NCBI RefSeq assembly: GCF_014195635.1
Contig: NZ_JACICC010000005.1
Location: 186,001 to 250,000, forward strand
Source of the DNA: Pseudochelatococcus contaminans
GTDB lineage: Bacteria; Pseudomonadota; Alphaproteobacteria; Rhizobiales; Beijerinckiaceae
Length of the DNA: 64,000 nt
Reading direction: 5' to 3'
Shown here: piece by piece, positions 1-8,887 of the stretch
Layout of the letters: each line of letters begins with the position of its first letter
Numbering within the stretch: position 1 is the stretch's first letter
The notes under the pieces: generated by a model
Databases searched by the model: none
What the model was told of the DNA's origin: nothing
Seen by the model: only the letters and a program-made list of their open reading frames with translations
Program-made: the position numbers and the translations under genes

Positions 1-250
1 GATTTAATGCGCTATCACGTCCATAGTCTGTTATTCCGTTGAATCGGGATGGAAAAGCCATTCTCCATCAGACTGTTCGCAATCATGACAGGAAGCAGGT
101 TCGTCATCTTCGAAAGGTTTCGGCCGCATCAGACGGGCGCTTCATGGCTGGCGGCTCACGGCTGGCGACATGCCGTCGCCGGCCAGGTGCGGTCGCTGCA
201 CCGAGTTCAGAACGCGTATCCAAATTTGTGAAACACCAGGACGCACAATT

Positions 251-1609
251 ATGTCTGCCTATCATCTTCCGGATGCCGAAAAGCTGGCCGCCGCCCATAA
301 GACGCTTCACTTTTTTGCCTATCTCGTCGGCGCCGGGCACCATATCGCCGCGTGGCGGCATCCTTCGGCAAATCCCGCTGCCGCCATCTCGTTCGACCAC
401 TATCGATCCCTTGCGGACATTGCGGAACAAGGGGTTCTCGATGCGGTTTTCTTCGCCGATTCCTTGGCCGTAAACGAACAGTCGCACCACGGCATCCTCG
501 ACCGTTTCGATCCGGTGGGGCTGATTACCGCCCTTGCGCCCGTCACGAAAAACGTCGGGCTCATCGCAACAGCCTCCACGTCATACGACGAGCCTTACAA
601 TCTGGCGCGCGCGCTTCTTTCCGCCGATCGCATCAGCAAGGGGCGCGCCGGCTGGAACATCGTGACGACGCGCGATCTGACCAACACCACCGCCCGGAAT
701 TATGGCCGGCCGGAACATTACGAACATTCGATCCGCTATGAGCGCGCGGAAGAGTTCGTCGATGTCGTACGCGGTCTGTGGCGCTCGTGGGAGCCCGATG
801 CATTTACATATGACAAGGTGTCAGGCCAGTTCTTTGACCCTGCAAAATTGCACCGCATCAATCATCGCGGCAACCTCTTTCCCCAGGTCGACGGGCCGTT
901 GAACATCGCGCCTTCCGAACAGGGCGAACCCCTTCTGGTGCAGGCCGGATCATCTGAGCCGGGCATCGCGCTGGGCGCACGTGTCGCCAATGCGATCTTC
1001 ACTTTTCAGCCGGATATTCCCGCCGCGCAGCAGTTTCGCGATAAAATTCGCGACAAGGCGCGCGCATCCGGACGCAACCCGGATGAAGTCTACGTGCTCG
1101 GCGGCATCTCGCCCATCGTTGCTGAGACCGAAGCGAAAGCATGGGATCTTATTCGCGAGCTTGACGATCTGGTCGAGGAACCCAAGATCCTCAGCTTCCT
1201 GGATGATTACTTCGGTCACGCGATCGACTTCCGCCAGTTTACCCAGGAAACGAGCGTCGCCGATTCAGGAATCCTTGCCCTTCCGGAGCTTCGCAAAGAT
1301 TTCTGGAAAACTCACGAGCGTATTAGCGGTCGGGAAAAGTCCGTCACGCTCAAGCAGCTCTACTCCCACCTGACGGGTGTCAGCTTCCTCCCCGATTTTG
1401 TGGGCGAACCGGAAAAGGTGGCAGACAACCTCATCCGATGGTTCGAAGCAGGCGCTTTCGACGGCTACATCCTCATCAACCCGCTGCTGCCGCGCGACCT
1501 GAGCAACTTCGTGGAGCAGGTCGTGCCCATCCTTCAGCGTCGAGGATACAGCCCCAAGAGCTATTCGCATCCCACGCTTCGCGGACGATTGGGACTCATA
1601 GACGGCTGA
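251..1609 (+). CDS. Luciferase-like (LLM) flavin-dependent monooxygenase, NtaA/SnaA/DszA group
   Basis: Protein of 452 residues from the ATG at 251; an in-frame start 81 bases earlier would add a tail that looks non-coding. The N-terminal strand with AGHHIAAWR, the DSLAV loop, LIATASTSY and the GRAGWNIVT motif near residue 135 are typical of two-component FMNH2-dependent monooxygenases acting on nitrilotriacetate, EDTA, pristinamycin or dibenzothiophene sulfone. These enzymes cleave C-N or C-S bonds, or hydroxylate, using reduced FMN from a partner reductase; no reductase is visible nearby. It is clearly related to the gene at 47812-49152. It stands alone here, with 250 bases of nothing recognisable to its left. 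The family call is firm; the substrate is unknown. Confidence 0.85.
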   Translation: MSAYHLPDAEKLAAAHKTLHFFAYLVGAGHHIAAWRHPSANPAAAISFDHYRSLADIAEQGVLDAVFFADSLAVNEQSHHGILDRFDPVGLITALAPVTKNVGLIATASTSYDEPYNLARALLSADRISKGRAGWNIVTTRDLTNTTARNYGRPEHYEHSIRYERAEEFVDVVRGLWRSWEPDAFTYDKVSGQFFDPAKLHRINHRGNLFPQVDGPLNIAPSEQGEPLLVQAGSSEPGIALGARVANAIFTFQPDIPAAQQFRDKIRDKARASGRNPDEVYVLGGISPIVAETEAKAWDLIRELDDLVEEPKILSFLDDYFGHAIDFRQFTQETSVADSGILALPELRKDFWKTHERISGREKSVTLKQLYSHLTGVSFLPDFVGEPEKVADNLIRWFEAGAFDGYILINPLLPRDLSNFVEQVVPILQRRGYSPKSYSHPTLRGRLGLIDG

Positions 1610-1841
1610 TATCCACATCCGCTTTTTGAGGCGCAGGAGACGTTGAACGTGCCCCTCCGCCCCAAGGTGGCGTGGTGCAGCTTGAGAGCAGCCAGTCAGC
1701 CAAATCAGAAAAGGTGCCCTCGGATCACGTCGCGTCTTCGGAATGCTACGCTCTGACGACAATGCCCCCTTGCCGTGCGGCGATATTCGATGAGATTCAT
1801 CACAGTTGAATCTCCCGGCGTGGAGTTATGTGGAGCACAGA

Positions 1842-2114
1842 ATGGACGACGACCTCGACGGCATGGACCGCGCATCCCTGATCGCGGAAGTGAAGCGTCT
1901 GCGCGCCGGTATCCGCGCCCATCGCGACAGTTCGGGGCATGACCTTTGCTGGTTTCATCCCCAGCTTTGGGGGTTGCTGCCCGAACCGATTGCGCCGGAC
2001 GTGGCGGTTCCGCCCTGGCCGAAGTTTATGCGCGGCTGCATCGCCTACCGGGAATCACTCGAACGAGAGCTTGCCGATGCGCCCGTCCATGACAAAGAAT
2101 TTGGTGAAGACTGA
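1842..2114 (+). CDS. Small conserved-looking hypothetical protein
   Basis: Ninety residues from the ATG at 1842, which has GGAG six bases upstream; a TTG at 1806 in the same frame would add 12 residues and has no better ribosome site. The protein is acidic at its start (MDDDLDGMDRASL), continues as a predicted charged helix (LIAEVKRLRAGIRAHRD) and ends in a tryptophan/proline-rich half (CWFHPQLWGLLPE, VPPWPKF). There is no signal peptide or membrane segment. Small proteins of this look occur in alphaproteobacteria without assigned function, and I do not recognise a role. It is followed by a short hairpin at 2121-2145 and converges on the AraC gene. Confidence 0.6.
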   Translation: MDDDLDGMDRASLIAEVKRLRAGIRAHRDSSGHDLCWFHPQLWGLLPEPIAPDVAVPPWPKFMRGCIAYRESLERELADAPVHDKEFGED

Positions 2115-2120
2115 TCTGAC

Positions 2121-2145
2121 CTGGCGCGCCATTCGCCAGATTTCT
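2121..2145 (+). terminator. Possible weak terminator after the small hypothetical gene
   Basis: Six-base inverted repeat CTGGCG/CGCCAG (2121-2126 and 2134-2139) with a seven-base loop, followed by ATTTCTT. It lies seven bases after the stop at 2114. The stem is short, so this is a weak call. Confidence 0.35.
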
Positions 2146-2272
2146 TATGGAGAAGCATCTCGTCGACCACACTGGCGCCCTGCGGCGAAGGTCAAGACAT
2201 AGACGCCCTCTCTCGCCGGCCTGATGTCGAGGGCCATGAGCTGGATGCCAAGCTGCCGGTCCGATACCGACC

Positions 2273-3169
2273 TCAAACCGCTTCCGCATGGTCTTCGGAG
2301 GTCTGGAGCCGGGCGATATCCTGTCGCGGCGGCGCGCCGAAAAGGCGGCGATATTCGCGGCTGAATTGAGACGGGCTATCATAGCCCACTGCGAAAGCGG
2401 CAGACCCCGCACTCACACCACTCACCAGCATCAGGCGCCGCGCTTCCTGCAAACGCAACTGCTTCTGATACTCCAGCGGAGTCATTCGCGTGATTGCCTT
2501 GAAATGGTGGTGAAGCGATGAGGGGCTCATGCCCGCAGAAGCCGCTATCTGGTCTATCCTCAACTGAGTCTGAAAGCCCTTGCGGATCGTGGCGATGGCA
2601 CGGTTGACCTGCGCCAAATGGCTGTCGACGCAGGCCATCTGGCGCAGCAGCGCGCCGTGCGGCCCGGTGAGTAGCCGATAGAGGATCTCGCGCTCAATCA
2701 GCGGCGCCAGCACGGCGATGTCACGGGGACGGTCGAGCAGCCCGACCAGCCGACAGGCGGCGTCGATGAGGTCCGGATCACCCGGATAAACAGCCAGAAC
2801 CGGAAGATCGTGCCGGGGCACCGCACCGCGCTCGTCAACCAGAAGATCGGCGAGCGCCGAAAGGTCGAGATCGATCTTGCAGCACAGATACGGCAAGTCC
2901 GCGCTTGCCTCAAGCACATGACCGACCAGCGGCAGATCGACCGAGACGAGCAAATAGCGCGAGGCGTCATAGACCACGCTGTGCTCACCCAGTGATACAC
3001 GCTTGGCCCCCTGGGCGATCAGACAAAGCGAGGCTTCGTAGATTGCCGGCACGGGTGCGCTCGGCTCGTTGCTGCGTATCAGCGACAGCCGTTGCATCGG
3101 GGTGCCGCACATGCCTGATTCCGGGGCATGGCGCATGATGAGCTGTGCGAGTTTTGCGATTGCGTTCAT
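2273..3169 (-). CDS. AraC-family transcriptional regulator
   Basis: About 298 residues from the ATG at 3169, chosen because AAGG lies four bases upstream; an in-frame ATG at 3187 is possible. Residues 1-180 form an AraC-type N-terminal ligand-binding domain. The last 100 residues hold two helix-turn-helix units (LRIDQIAASAGMSPSSLHHH and VSAGSAAFAVGYDSPSQFSR) followed by the usual EYRRLFGAPP. It is divergent from the SDR gene at 3345, the common arrangement in which this regulator subtype controls an adjacent short-chain dehydrogenase. A tandem 16/17-base repeat at 3301-3333 is a candidate binding site. The effector is unknown. Confidence 0.88.
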   Translation of the reverse strand: MNAIAKLAQLIMRHAPESGMCGTPMQRLSLIRSNEPSAPVPAIYEASLCLIAQGAKRVSLGEHSVVYDASRYLLVSVDLPLVGHVLEASADLPYLCCKIDLDLSALADLLVDERGAVPRHDLPVLAVYPGDPDLIDAACRLVGLLDRPRDIAVLAPLIEREILYRLLTGPHGALLRQMACVDSHLAQVNRAIATIRKGFQTQLRIDQIAASAGMSPSSLHHHFKAITRMTPLEYQKQLRLQEARRLMLVSGVSAGSAAFAVGYDSPSQFSREYRRLFGAPPRQDIARLQTSEDHAEAV

Positions 3170-3300
3170 GTCACCTTGATCGACCATGACCAGCTGGTCC
3201 GCAAGCCTAATCCGCCATGGCTGGAGGATTGTGCAAGAAGTCCGGGCGATCGCGCTACCGCAATCTCCCCCGTCCGCACCAGAATGATGCCCGTCATCCC

Positions 3301-3333
3301 AAGTGATCCCAAGCAAAAGTGATCCCAAAGCAA
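3301..3333 (+). promoter_or_regulatory. Tandem direct repeat upstream of the SDR gene, possible AraC site
   Basis: AAGTGATCCCAAGCAA at 3301-3316 is followed directly by AAGTGATCCCAAAGCAA at 3317-3333. The second copy ends just before the AAAGG ribosome site of the SDR gene. AraC regulators often bind direct repeats, so this could be an operator; a chance slippage duplication is equally possible. Confidence 0.35.
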
Positions 3334-3344
3334 AAGGAACGACC

Positions 3345-4070
3345 ATGACCGGAATCAGCGAGAAGATCGTACTCATCACCGGCGCCTCCAGCGGCATAGG
3401 CGAAGCGACGGTACGCGAATTGGCAGCAGCCGGGGCCAGGCTGTTCATCGGCGCACGCCGTGCCGATCGGCTGAAGGCTCTCGCCGAAGAGCTGGGCGAG
3501 CGCGTCGCATGGCGCGAACTCGATGTCACCGATGCAGCGAGCTTCGAGGCATTCGCCGACGCTGCCGAGGCGCGGTTCGGAGGCATCGATGTGCTTGTCA
3601 ACAATGCAGGTGTGATGCCGCTTTCGCCGCTGGCCGCGCTCAAGCGTGACGAGTGGAAGCGGATGATCGACGTCAACATCCACGGCGTGCTCAACGGGAT
3701 CGCCGCGGTGCTGCCGCGCTTTATCGCGAAGGGTAATGGCCACGTGGTCAACGTTGCCTCGGTCGGTGCGCATCTCGTCTTGCCGACTGCCGCGGTCTAT
3801 TGCGGAACGAAATATGCCGTGTGGGCCATCACCGAAGGGCTGCGGCAGGAGCATGAGAACATCCGCTCCACGATCATCTCCCCCGGCGTCACCGCGACCG
3901 AGCTTGGCGATGACATCAGCGATCCGCAGGTCGCCGCAGCGCTCAAGGACTGGCGGCAAAAGTCGCTGACCCCGGACGCGATTGCCCGCGCCATACGCTA
4001 TGCGCTTGAGCAGCCGGATGGCGTCGATGTGAACGAGATCATCGTGCGGCCCACCGCCGCCAATATGTAA
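3345..4070 (+). CDS. Short-chain dehydrogenase/reductase (SDR)
   Basis: 241 residues from the ATG at 3345 (AAAGGA eight bases upstream; an earlier in-frame start at 3303 lies within the direct repeats and is less likely). It shows the classical SDR pattern: TGASSGIGE nucleotide-binding loop near residue 13, NNAGV near residue 90, and active-site YCGTK near residue 155 after the VNVASVG strand. ARR after the second strand suggests NADP(H) preference. The substrate cannot be read from sequence. It is divergent from, and probably controlled by, the AraC gene, and convergent with a LysR gene across a shared terminator. Confidence 0.88.
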   Translation: MTGISEKIVLITGASSGIGEATVRELAAAGARLFIGARRADRLKALAEELGERVAWRELDVTDAASFEAFADAAEARFGGIDVLVNNAGVMPLSPLAALKRDEWKRMIDVNIHGVLNGIAAVLPRFIAKGNGHVVNVASVGAHLVLPTAAVYCGTKYAVWAITEGLRQEHENIRSTIISPGVTATELGDDISDPQVAAALKDWRQKSLTPDAIARAIRYALEQPDGVDVNEIIVRPTAANM

Positions 4071-4090
4071 TCTGCGACGAAGTCATTATA

Positions 4091-4129
4091 GCGGCTTTCG
4101 GGCGAGCACATTTGTTCCCCGAAAGCCGC
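4091..4129. terminator. Bidirectional terminator between convergent SDR and LysR genes
   Basis: Perfect 12-base inverted repeat GCGGCTTTCGGG (4091-4102) and CCCGAAAGCCGC (4118-4129) with a 15-base loop, between the SDR stop at 4070 and the LysR stop at 4154. No strong T-run flanks it, so it may act as a simple barrier or processing hairpin. Confidence 0.55.
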
Positions 4130-4153
4130 CATGGCGGGGCCAAGCGGACGACC

Positions 4154-5059
4154 TCAGCGCAGATTGTCGACCAGAAAATCCACGAAGACCCGGATTCGGG
4201 CCGGAATGTTTCCGCCGCCGACAAAGACGGCATGGATATGCTCGACATCGCCGGGGTTATACTCTTCAAGCAGCGGGACAAGACTGCCGCTTTCGAGTTC
4301 CGCGGCGACGCTGAACTTGCCAACGCGTGTGATGCCGACCCCCTGCACGGCAAGCTCACCCAATGTCTCGCCATTGTTCGCCTCGATCGTGCCCTTCACC
4401 GAAAGCGCGAAGTCCTCGCCGCCACGGCGGAATGGCCATGTCGGCTCAACACGGCGGAAATTGAAGTTGAGGCAATTGTGATCATGCAAATCCTCCGGCA
4501 CACATGGCGTGCCGGCGCGCCGCAGATAGTCCGGCGAGGCAACGATCACCCGGCCTGTCTCCCCCAGCTTGCGCGCCATCAGACCGCTGTCGGCGAGCGG
4601 CCCGAAGCGGATCGCCACATCCGCCTGCCCGCCCGCCACGTCGACGAGCGTGTCCGTCAAAGCGATATCGACCAGGATGTTCGGGTAAAGCCGCATGAAT
4701 TCGCCGAGCAACGGCACCACGCATAGGCGGCCATGCGATTGCGCCGCGCTGATCCGTAACCGTCCGCGCGGTGCCCCCTGATCGGCGATCTGCTGCTCGA
4801 CGTCGTTCAGGTCCGTCAGGATACGCCGCGCAGCCAGAAGATAGGAGCGCCCCTCCGCCGTCAGGGTCAGGGCGCGCGTCGAGCGCAGCAGCAACCGCAC
4901 GCCGAGCCGTGTCTCAATCCGGTCAATCGTTCGGCTGACGGCGGATGGAGTGAGATCGAGCGCCCGCCCGGCCGCCGAGAAGCTGCCAAGATCCACCGCC
5001 GCCATGAATATCTCAAGAGCGCGGGCGCGATCCGCGCCGTCCGTCGTCTTTGCGTGCAT
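4154..5059 (-). CDS. LysR-family transcriptional regulator
   Basis: 301 residues from the ATG at 5059, preceded by AAGGA at eight bases; a TTG start 21 bases upstream is less likely because it would overlap that ribosome site. The N-terminal winged helix-turn-helix (MAAVDLGSFSAAGRALDLTP, SAVSRTIDRIETRLGVRLL) is followed by a type-2 periplasmic-binding-like effector domain (GRLRISA...VDIALTD...DVAIRFG). Divergent from the aldo/keto reductase and MFS genes at 5162-7395, which it probably controls; the 100-base gap would hold its operator. Confidence 0.9.
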   Translation of the reverse strand: MHAKTTDGADRARALEIFMAAVDLGSFSAAGRALDLTPSAVSRTIDRIETRLGVRLLLRSTRALTLTAEGRSYLLAARRILTDLNDVEQQIADQGAPRGRLRISAAQSHGRLCVVPLLGEFMRLYPNILVDIALTDTLVDVAGGQADVAIRFGPLADSGLMARKLGETGRVIVASPDYLRRAGTPCVPEDLHDHNCLNFNFRRVEPTWPFRRGGEDFALSVKGTIEANNGETLGELAVQGVGITRVGKFSVAAELESGSLVPLLEEYNPGDVEHIHAVFVGGGNIPARIRVFVDFLVDNLR

Positions 5060-5161
5060 GGCAAAAATCCTTCGTTCCAAGACACTCTATTCTCGTGCGG
5101 TTTCGTCGTCCATCTATGCGTTTGCATCGCAAGCGAAAAGATGGACCCGGAAAGGTAGACC

Positions 5162-6196
5162 ATGGAATACAGGCAATTGGGCGCATCCGGCCTGCGGGTG
5201 CCCGCGCTGAGTTTCGGCACCGGCACCTTCGGCGGCACGGGGCCATTGTTCAGCGCCTGGGGACAGAGCGACGCCGCCGAGGCGCGGCGGCTGATCGATA
5301 TATGCCTCGACGCAGGCGTCACGCTGTTCGACACCGCCGATGTCTATTCGAACGGCGCATCCGAAACGGTGCTGGGCGAGGCTGTTCGCGGGCGGCGCAA
5401 TGCGGTGCTCATTTCGACCAAGACCGGCCTGCCGATGGGCGATGGCCCGCAGGATTGGGGCGTATCCCGCGCGCGGCTGATCCGTGCGGTCGAGGACGCA
5501 CTGCGGCGACTGGACACCGATTATATCGACCTGCTCCAGCTACACGCTTTCGATGCCTCCACCCCTGTCGAGGAGCTGATTGGCACGCTCGACATCCTGA
5601 TCACTGCCGGCAAACTGCGTTATGCCGGGGTTTCCAATTATTCCGGCTGGCAGCTCATGAAGGCGCAGGCGGTCGCGGATCGGCATGGCTTGCCGCGCCT
5701 TGTCGCGCATCAGGTGTATTATTCGCTGATCGGACGTGCCTATGAGGCGGAGTTGATGCCGCTCGCAGCCGACCAGGGGGTGGGTGCGCTGGTGTGGAGT
5801 CCGCTCGGCTGGGGCCGCCTGACCGGCAGGATCGGCCGTGACCGCCCGATACCGGAAGGAAGCCGCCTTCACGAAACCGCGCAGTTCGCGCCGCCTGTTG
5901 AGGAGGAGCATCTCTACCGGGTCATCGATGCGCTGGAAGACATCGCCCGGGAGACCGGCAAGACCGTGCCGCAGATCGCGATCAACTGGCTGCTCCAGCG
6001 CCCGACCGTCTCGTCGGTCATTGTCGGCGCCCGCAACGAGGCGCAGCTCCGCCAGAATCTCGGTGCCGTGGGTTGGGCTCTCACCCCCGAACAGATGGCG
6101 GCGCTCAATAAAGCAAGCGATTTGCTGCCGCCCTATCCCCTCACCCCTTATCGGCAGCAGGAGGGCTTCGCCCGCCTCAACCCGGCCATGGTCTGA
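5162..6196 (+). CDS. Aldo/keto reductase
   Basis: 344 residues, start ATG at 5162 with AAAGG eight bases upstream. NADPH-dependent carbonyl reductase of the AKR superfamily, resembling the YghZ/potassium-channel beta-subunit branch. The catalytic tetrad is visible: Asp and Tyr in LFDTADVYSNG, Lys in ISTKTG, His in LLQLHAFD. The C-terminal cofactor loop VSSVIVGARNEAQL is typical. First gene of a two-gene operon with the MFS transporter 29 bases downstream, divergent from a LysR regulator. A detoxification role for reactive carbonyls is plausible but inferred. Confidence 0.9.
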   Translation: MEYRQLGASGLRVPALSFGTGTFGGTGPLFSAWGQSDAAEARRLIDICLDAGVTLFDTADVYSNGASETVLGEAVRGRRNAVLISTKTGLPMGDGPQDWGVSRARLIRAVEDALRRLDTDYIDLLQLHAFDASTPVEELIGTLDILITAGKLRYAGVSNYSGWQLMKAQAVADRHGLPRLVAHQVYYSLIGRAYEAELMPLAADQGVGALVWSPLGWGRLTGRIGRDRPIPEGSRLHETAQFAPPVEEEHLYRVIDALEDIARETGKTVPQIAINWLLQRPTVSSVIVGARNEAQLRQNLGAVGWALTPEQMAALNKASDLLPPYPLTPYRQQEGFARLNPAMV

Positions 6197-6225
6197 CTAG
6201 AACCTCCAACCGTGGAAATCCAGCC

Positions 6226-7395
6226 ATGAAACTCAATTCCGGGTTGATCGCCCTGTCTGTCGGCGCCTTCGGCATCGGCGTGACGGAATTTGCTCCGATG
6301 GGACTGCTGCCGGTTATTGCGACCGACCTCGGCGTTTCCATCCCGACCGCGGGGCTGCTGATCAGCGCCTATGCACTGGGCGTAATGATCGGCGCGCCGC
6401 TGATGACGCTTACGACCGGCCGGGTGCCCCGCCGCACGCTGCTGATCCTGCTTGCCGGCATCTTCACATTCGGCAACCTGCTGGCGGCGGTTTCCAACGA
6501 CTACGGCATGCTTCTGGCAGCGCGGATCGTGACCTCTTTGAACCACGGCGCTTTCTTCGGCGTCGGTTCAATCGTGGCGGCCAGCCTTGTGCCGCCCGAG
6601 CGCAGGGCCGGTGCGGTCGCGGCCATGTTCATCGGGCTGACCATCGCCACAATCGTCGGCGTGCCGCTCGCGACTTGGGCCGGCGAGCACCTTGGCTGGC
6701 GAACGGCGTTCTGGGGCATTGCCGGGCTTGGCCTCGTCACCATGGTCGCGCTGCGGCTGACATTGCCGGGTCTGCCGGCACCGAAGGGCGGCAATGCGCT
6801 CGCCGAACTGCGCGTACTGACGCGCGGACAGGTACTCGGTGCGCTCGCACTCACCGTTATCGGTTCAAGCGCGATGTTCACCGTCTTCACCTATATCGTG
6901 CCGATCCTGCGCGAAGCGACGCATGCTTCGCTCGGCTTCGTAACGGCAATGCTCGTCACCTATGGCGTGGGGCTGACCGTGGGCAACTGGCTGGGTGGCC
7001 GCTTTGCCGACCGATCGGTCGACCTCACGCTGATCGTGACGATGGGCGGCCTGACCGCCGTCCTCATCGCCTTCGCATTGCTGATGTCTTACATCGCGCC
7101 GACGCCGATCATCATCTTCCTGTGGGGCGTAGCGAGCTTCGCGCTGGTGCCGCCGCTTCAGGTCCGGGTCATGACCGCTGCGGCGGACGCGCCCAATCTC
7201 GCCTCGTCGGTCAATATCGGTGCATTCAATCTGGGCAATGCGATCGGTGCAGCCCTTGGCGGCGGTGTCATCGCCTCCGGGCTGGGCTATCCCGCCGTGG
7301 CGCTGGCCGGCGCGGCGACCTCGGCCATCGGGCTGGGCGCTGTCCTGATCGCGGTTCGCAGGACACCTGCGCCAGACAATCCGCAGGCGTGCTGA
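6226..7395 (+). CDS. MFS transporter, AraJ/DHA1-like exporter
   Basis: 389 residues with about twelve hydrophobic segments. The protein opens with a membrane helix carrying GIGVTEFAPMGLLPVIA, typical of the AraJ/YdhP/arabinose-efflux branch of the 12-TM DHA1 family. The loop 2-3 signature is present in a degenerate form (TGRVPRRTLL), and motif C-like glycines lie in TM5 (GLTIATIVGVPLATWAGE). It probably exports a small molecule by proton antiport. It follows the aldo/keto reductase by 29 bases, so reduction and efflux may be linked; the substrate is unknown. Confidence 0.88.
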   Translation: MKLNSGLIALSVGAFGIGVTEFAPMGLLPVIATDLGVSIPTAGLLISAYALGVMIGAPLMTLTTGRVPRRTLLILLAGIFTFGNLLAAVSNDYGMLLAARIVTSLNHGAFFGVGSIVAASLVPPERRAGAVAAMFIGLTIATIVGVPLATWAGEHLGWRTAFWGIAGLGLVTMVALRLTLPGLPAPKGGNALAELRVLTRGQVLGALALTVIGSSAMFTVFTYIVPILREATHASLGFVTAMLVTYGVGLTVGNWLGGRFADRSVDLTLIVTMGGLTAVLIAFALLMSYIAPTPIIIFLWGVASFALVPPLQVRVMTAAADAPNLASSVNIGAFNLGNAIGAALGGGVIASGLGYPAVALAGAATSAIGLGAVLIAVRRTPAPDNPQAC

Positions 7396-7496
7396 TAGCG
7401 GAGGTTGGAGATGGTGACGCCGGCTGAACGCTTGGTCTCCGGCTTGCGAGGCCAGAAGAGTTGCCGCACAGCCGGAGATCATTGCCCGCGCACTTG

Positions 7497-8810
7497 TCAG
7501 TCTAAAAAGAAGCGGACCATTTCATGAGAGGCATTTGGTCCTGACGGATCAGTGTACGATCCGCTCGCGTGGCCACCAGACCAGGCGTGCCCGATGCCGT
7601 CGATCAGCCAGTATTCCACGACCGGCATTCCGTCTGTGTCGGTGATGATCGTCCGCGTATAGTTTCGTCCATTCGGCGCGCTGGCGCTTTCATGGGACGC
7701 TGCATTTCGTCCTCCAGGAGGGCTGACCTGTGTGACGATCCGCTCGGCGTTCGAGGGATGGACGGTCCGGTCTGCCTTGCCCTGAAAAATGATGGTGCGC
7801 GTCGGCGGTCCGCCGGCAACGGTGCGTGAACTTGCACGCGGCGTGATGCCGGCATCCCCCCGCATGGCGGAAAAGGCGGAAATAACGTCATTGGCCGATC
7901 CATAAGCCAGCCCGGAATGGATTCCGGCGGCTGCATAGAGATCGGGATACGTCTCGCCCATGATTGCCGCCATCGCACCGCCCGCAGAGAGACCCGCCAC
8001 GAAAACACGGCTACGATCCAGACCAAACTCCGCCATGATCTCTCCGGTGATGCCAGCGATGATTGCGGGCTCTCCGGTATCACGCTTCTGATCGGCGGGG
8101 CGAAACCAGTTCCAGCAGGACGACGCGTTGTCAGCACTTGGCTGGCCGGGATACGCCACCAGCAGCCCATGCGTCTCAGCGACGATATTCATGCCGGTGC
8201 CGGCAGCAAAATCCTCGGGATTCTGCTTGCAGCCGTGAAGCATGACCACGAGACCGCGCGGCTGTTCCGATGCGCTTGCGGGAACATAGAGCCTGTAACG
8301 CCGCGTGCCGGCCGCGCAGGTAAAAGAGCGCGCCAGGAATTGCGCTCCGTCCGGAACGGACACATCCGGAGCCGGCCTCGTCATGCCGGGCAAATCCAGT
8401 CCGCGCAAATCCAGTCCGGAGAAGTCGATCCCTGGTAAGTGAGCCCCTGGCAAGCTGATGTCTTTGAGGTTGATACCGGGTGCGCCTTCAGAACCAGCCG
8501 CCAGGCGTCCTTCGTGAAGGATCCGAAGGGCATTTCCAATAGAATGGCGCAGTCTCGGCAGCGCTGCGGCATCCACTGTGGGCGCGGATTGCGATGGCGC
8601 CGAAGCTGACATGACTTGCGCCTCCGGTTCGCCGGGCAGATGGCGCAGATATTCCGGCGGAGACATCGTCTCCGCGTCGGCCAGAATGGACCCGTGTGGA
8701 GGCGCCTGCCCTGCAAGCACGCTCTGGATCATGCGCGTGGCCTTGGTAAGGCTTGTGACGTGCGGGGACAGTGCCGCTCGGCGCATGGCCGCAGCAAAAT
8801 CGTTGTTCAT
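7497..8810 (-). CDS. PHB-depolymerase-family esterase
   Basis: 437 residues. The C-terminal 290 residues form an alpha/beta-hydrolase of the type-1 short-chain-length polyhydroxyalkanoate depolymerase/feruloyl-esterase group: oxyanion motif LHGCKQNPEDFA, nucleophile elbow GLSAGGAMA, acid loop QGKADRTVHP and catalytic histidine in GIGHAWSGG. The first 150 residues are a variable region with no evident signal peptide and a short Leu/Gly-rich pentapeptide-like run (LPGAHLPGIDFSGLDLRGLD). It hydrolyses ester bonds; whether the natural substrate is polyhydroxybutyrate is uncertain. The CopG-type gene lies 77 bases upstream in the same direction, a pairing I recall from other alphaproteobacteria. 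Confidence 0.85.
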   Translation of the reverse strand: MNNDFAAAMRRAALSPHVTSLTKATRMIQSVLAGQAPPHGSILADAETMSPPEYLRHLPGEPEAQVMSASAPSQSAPTVDAAALPRLRHSIGNALRILHEGRLAAGSEGAPGINLKDISLPGAHLPGIDFSGLDLRGLDLPGMTRPAPDVSVPDGAQFLARSFTCAAGTRRYRLYVPASASEQPRGLVVMLHGCKQNPEDFAAGTGMNIVAETHGLLVAYPGQPSADNASSCWNWFRPADQKRDTGEPAIIAGITGEIMAEFGLDRSRVFVAGLSAGGAMAAIMGETYPDLYAAAGIHSGLAYGSANDVISAFSAMRGDAGITPRASSRTVAGGPPTRTIIFQGKADRTVHPSNAERIVTQVSPPGGRNAASHESASAPNGRNYTRTIITDTDGMPVVEYWLIDGIGHAWSGGHASGSYTDPSGPNASHEMVRFFLD

Positions 8811-8887
8811 GAATGTATTCCTTGTGAAGTGTACCGGCCTGTTGGCGCACCGCCCGCCTTAGACGGACGGTGAACGACCGGCTGGAT

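Noticed and set aside
1-250. Short frames left of the first monooxygenase gene (for example 49-231)
   Set aside because: No motif, no ribosome site and no continuity with a neighbouring gene; treated as upstream non-coding DNA.
1610-1805. Minus-strand frame 1265-1762 reaching into the gap after the first monooxygenase
   Set aside because: Most of it is antisense to the monooxygenase gene and the rest resembles no family I know.
3294-3959. Long minus-strand frames across the SDR gene and similar frames opposite acxA, acxB and the permeases
   Set aside because: These are antisense shadows created by high GC content; the opposite frames carry complete family motifs.
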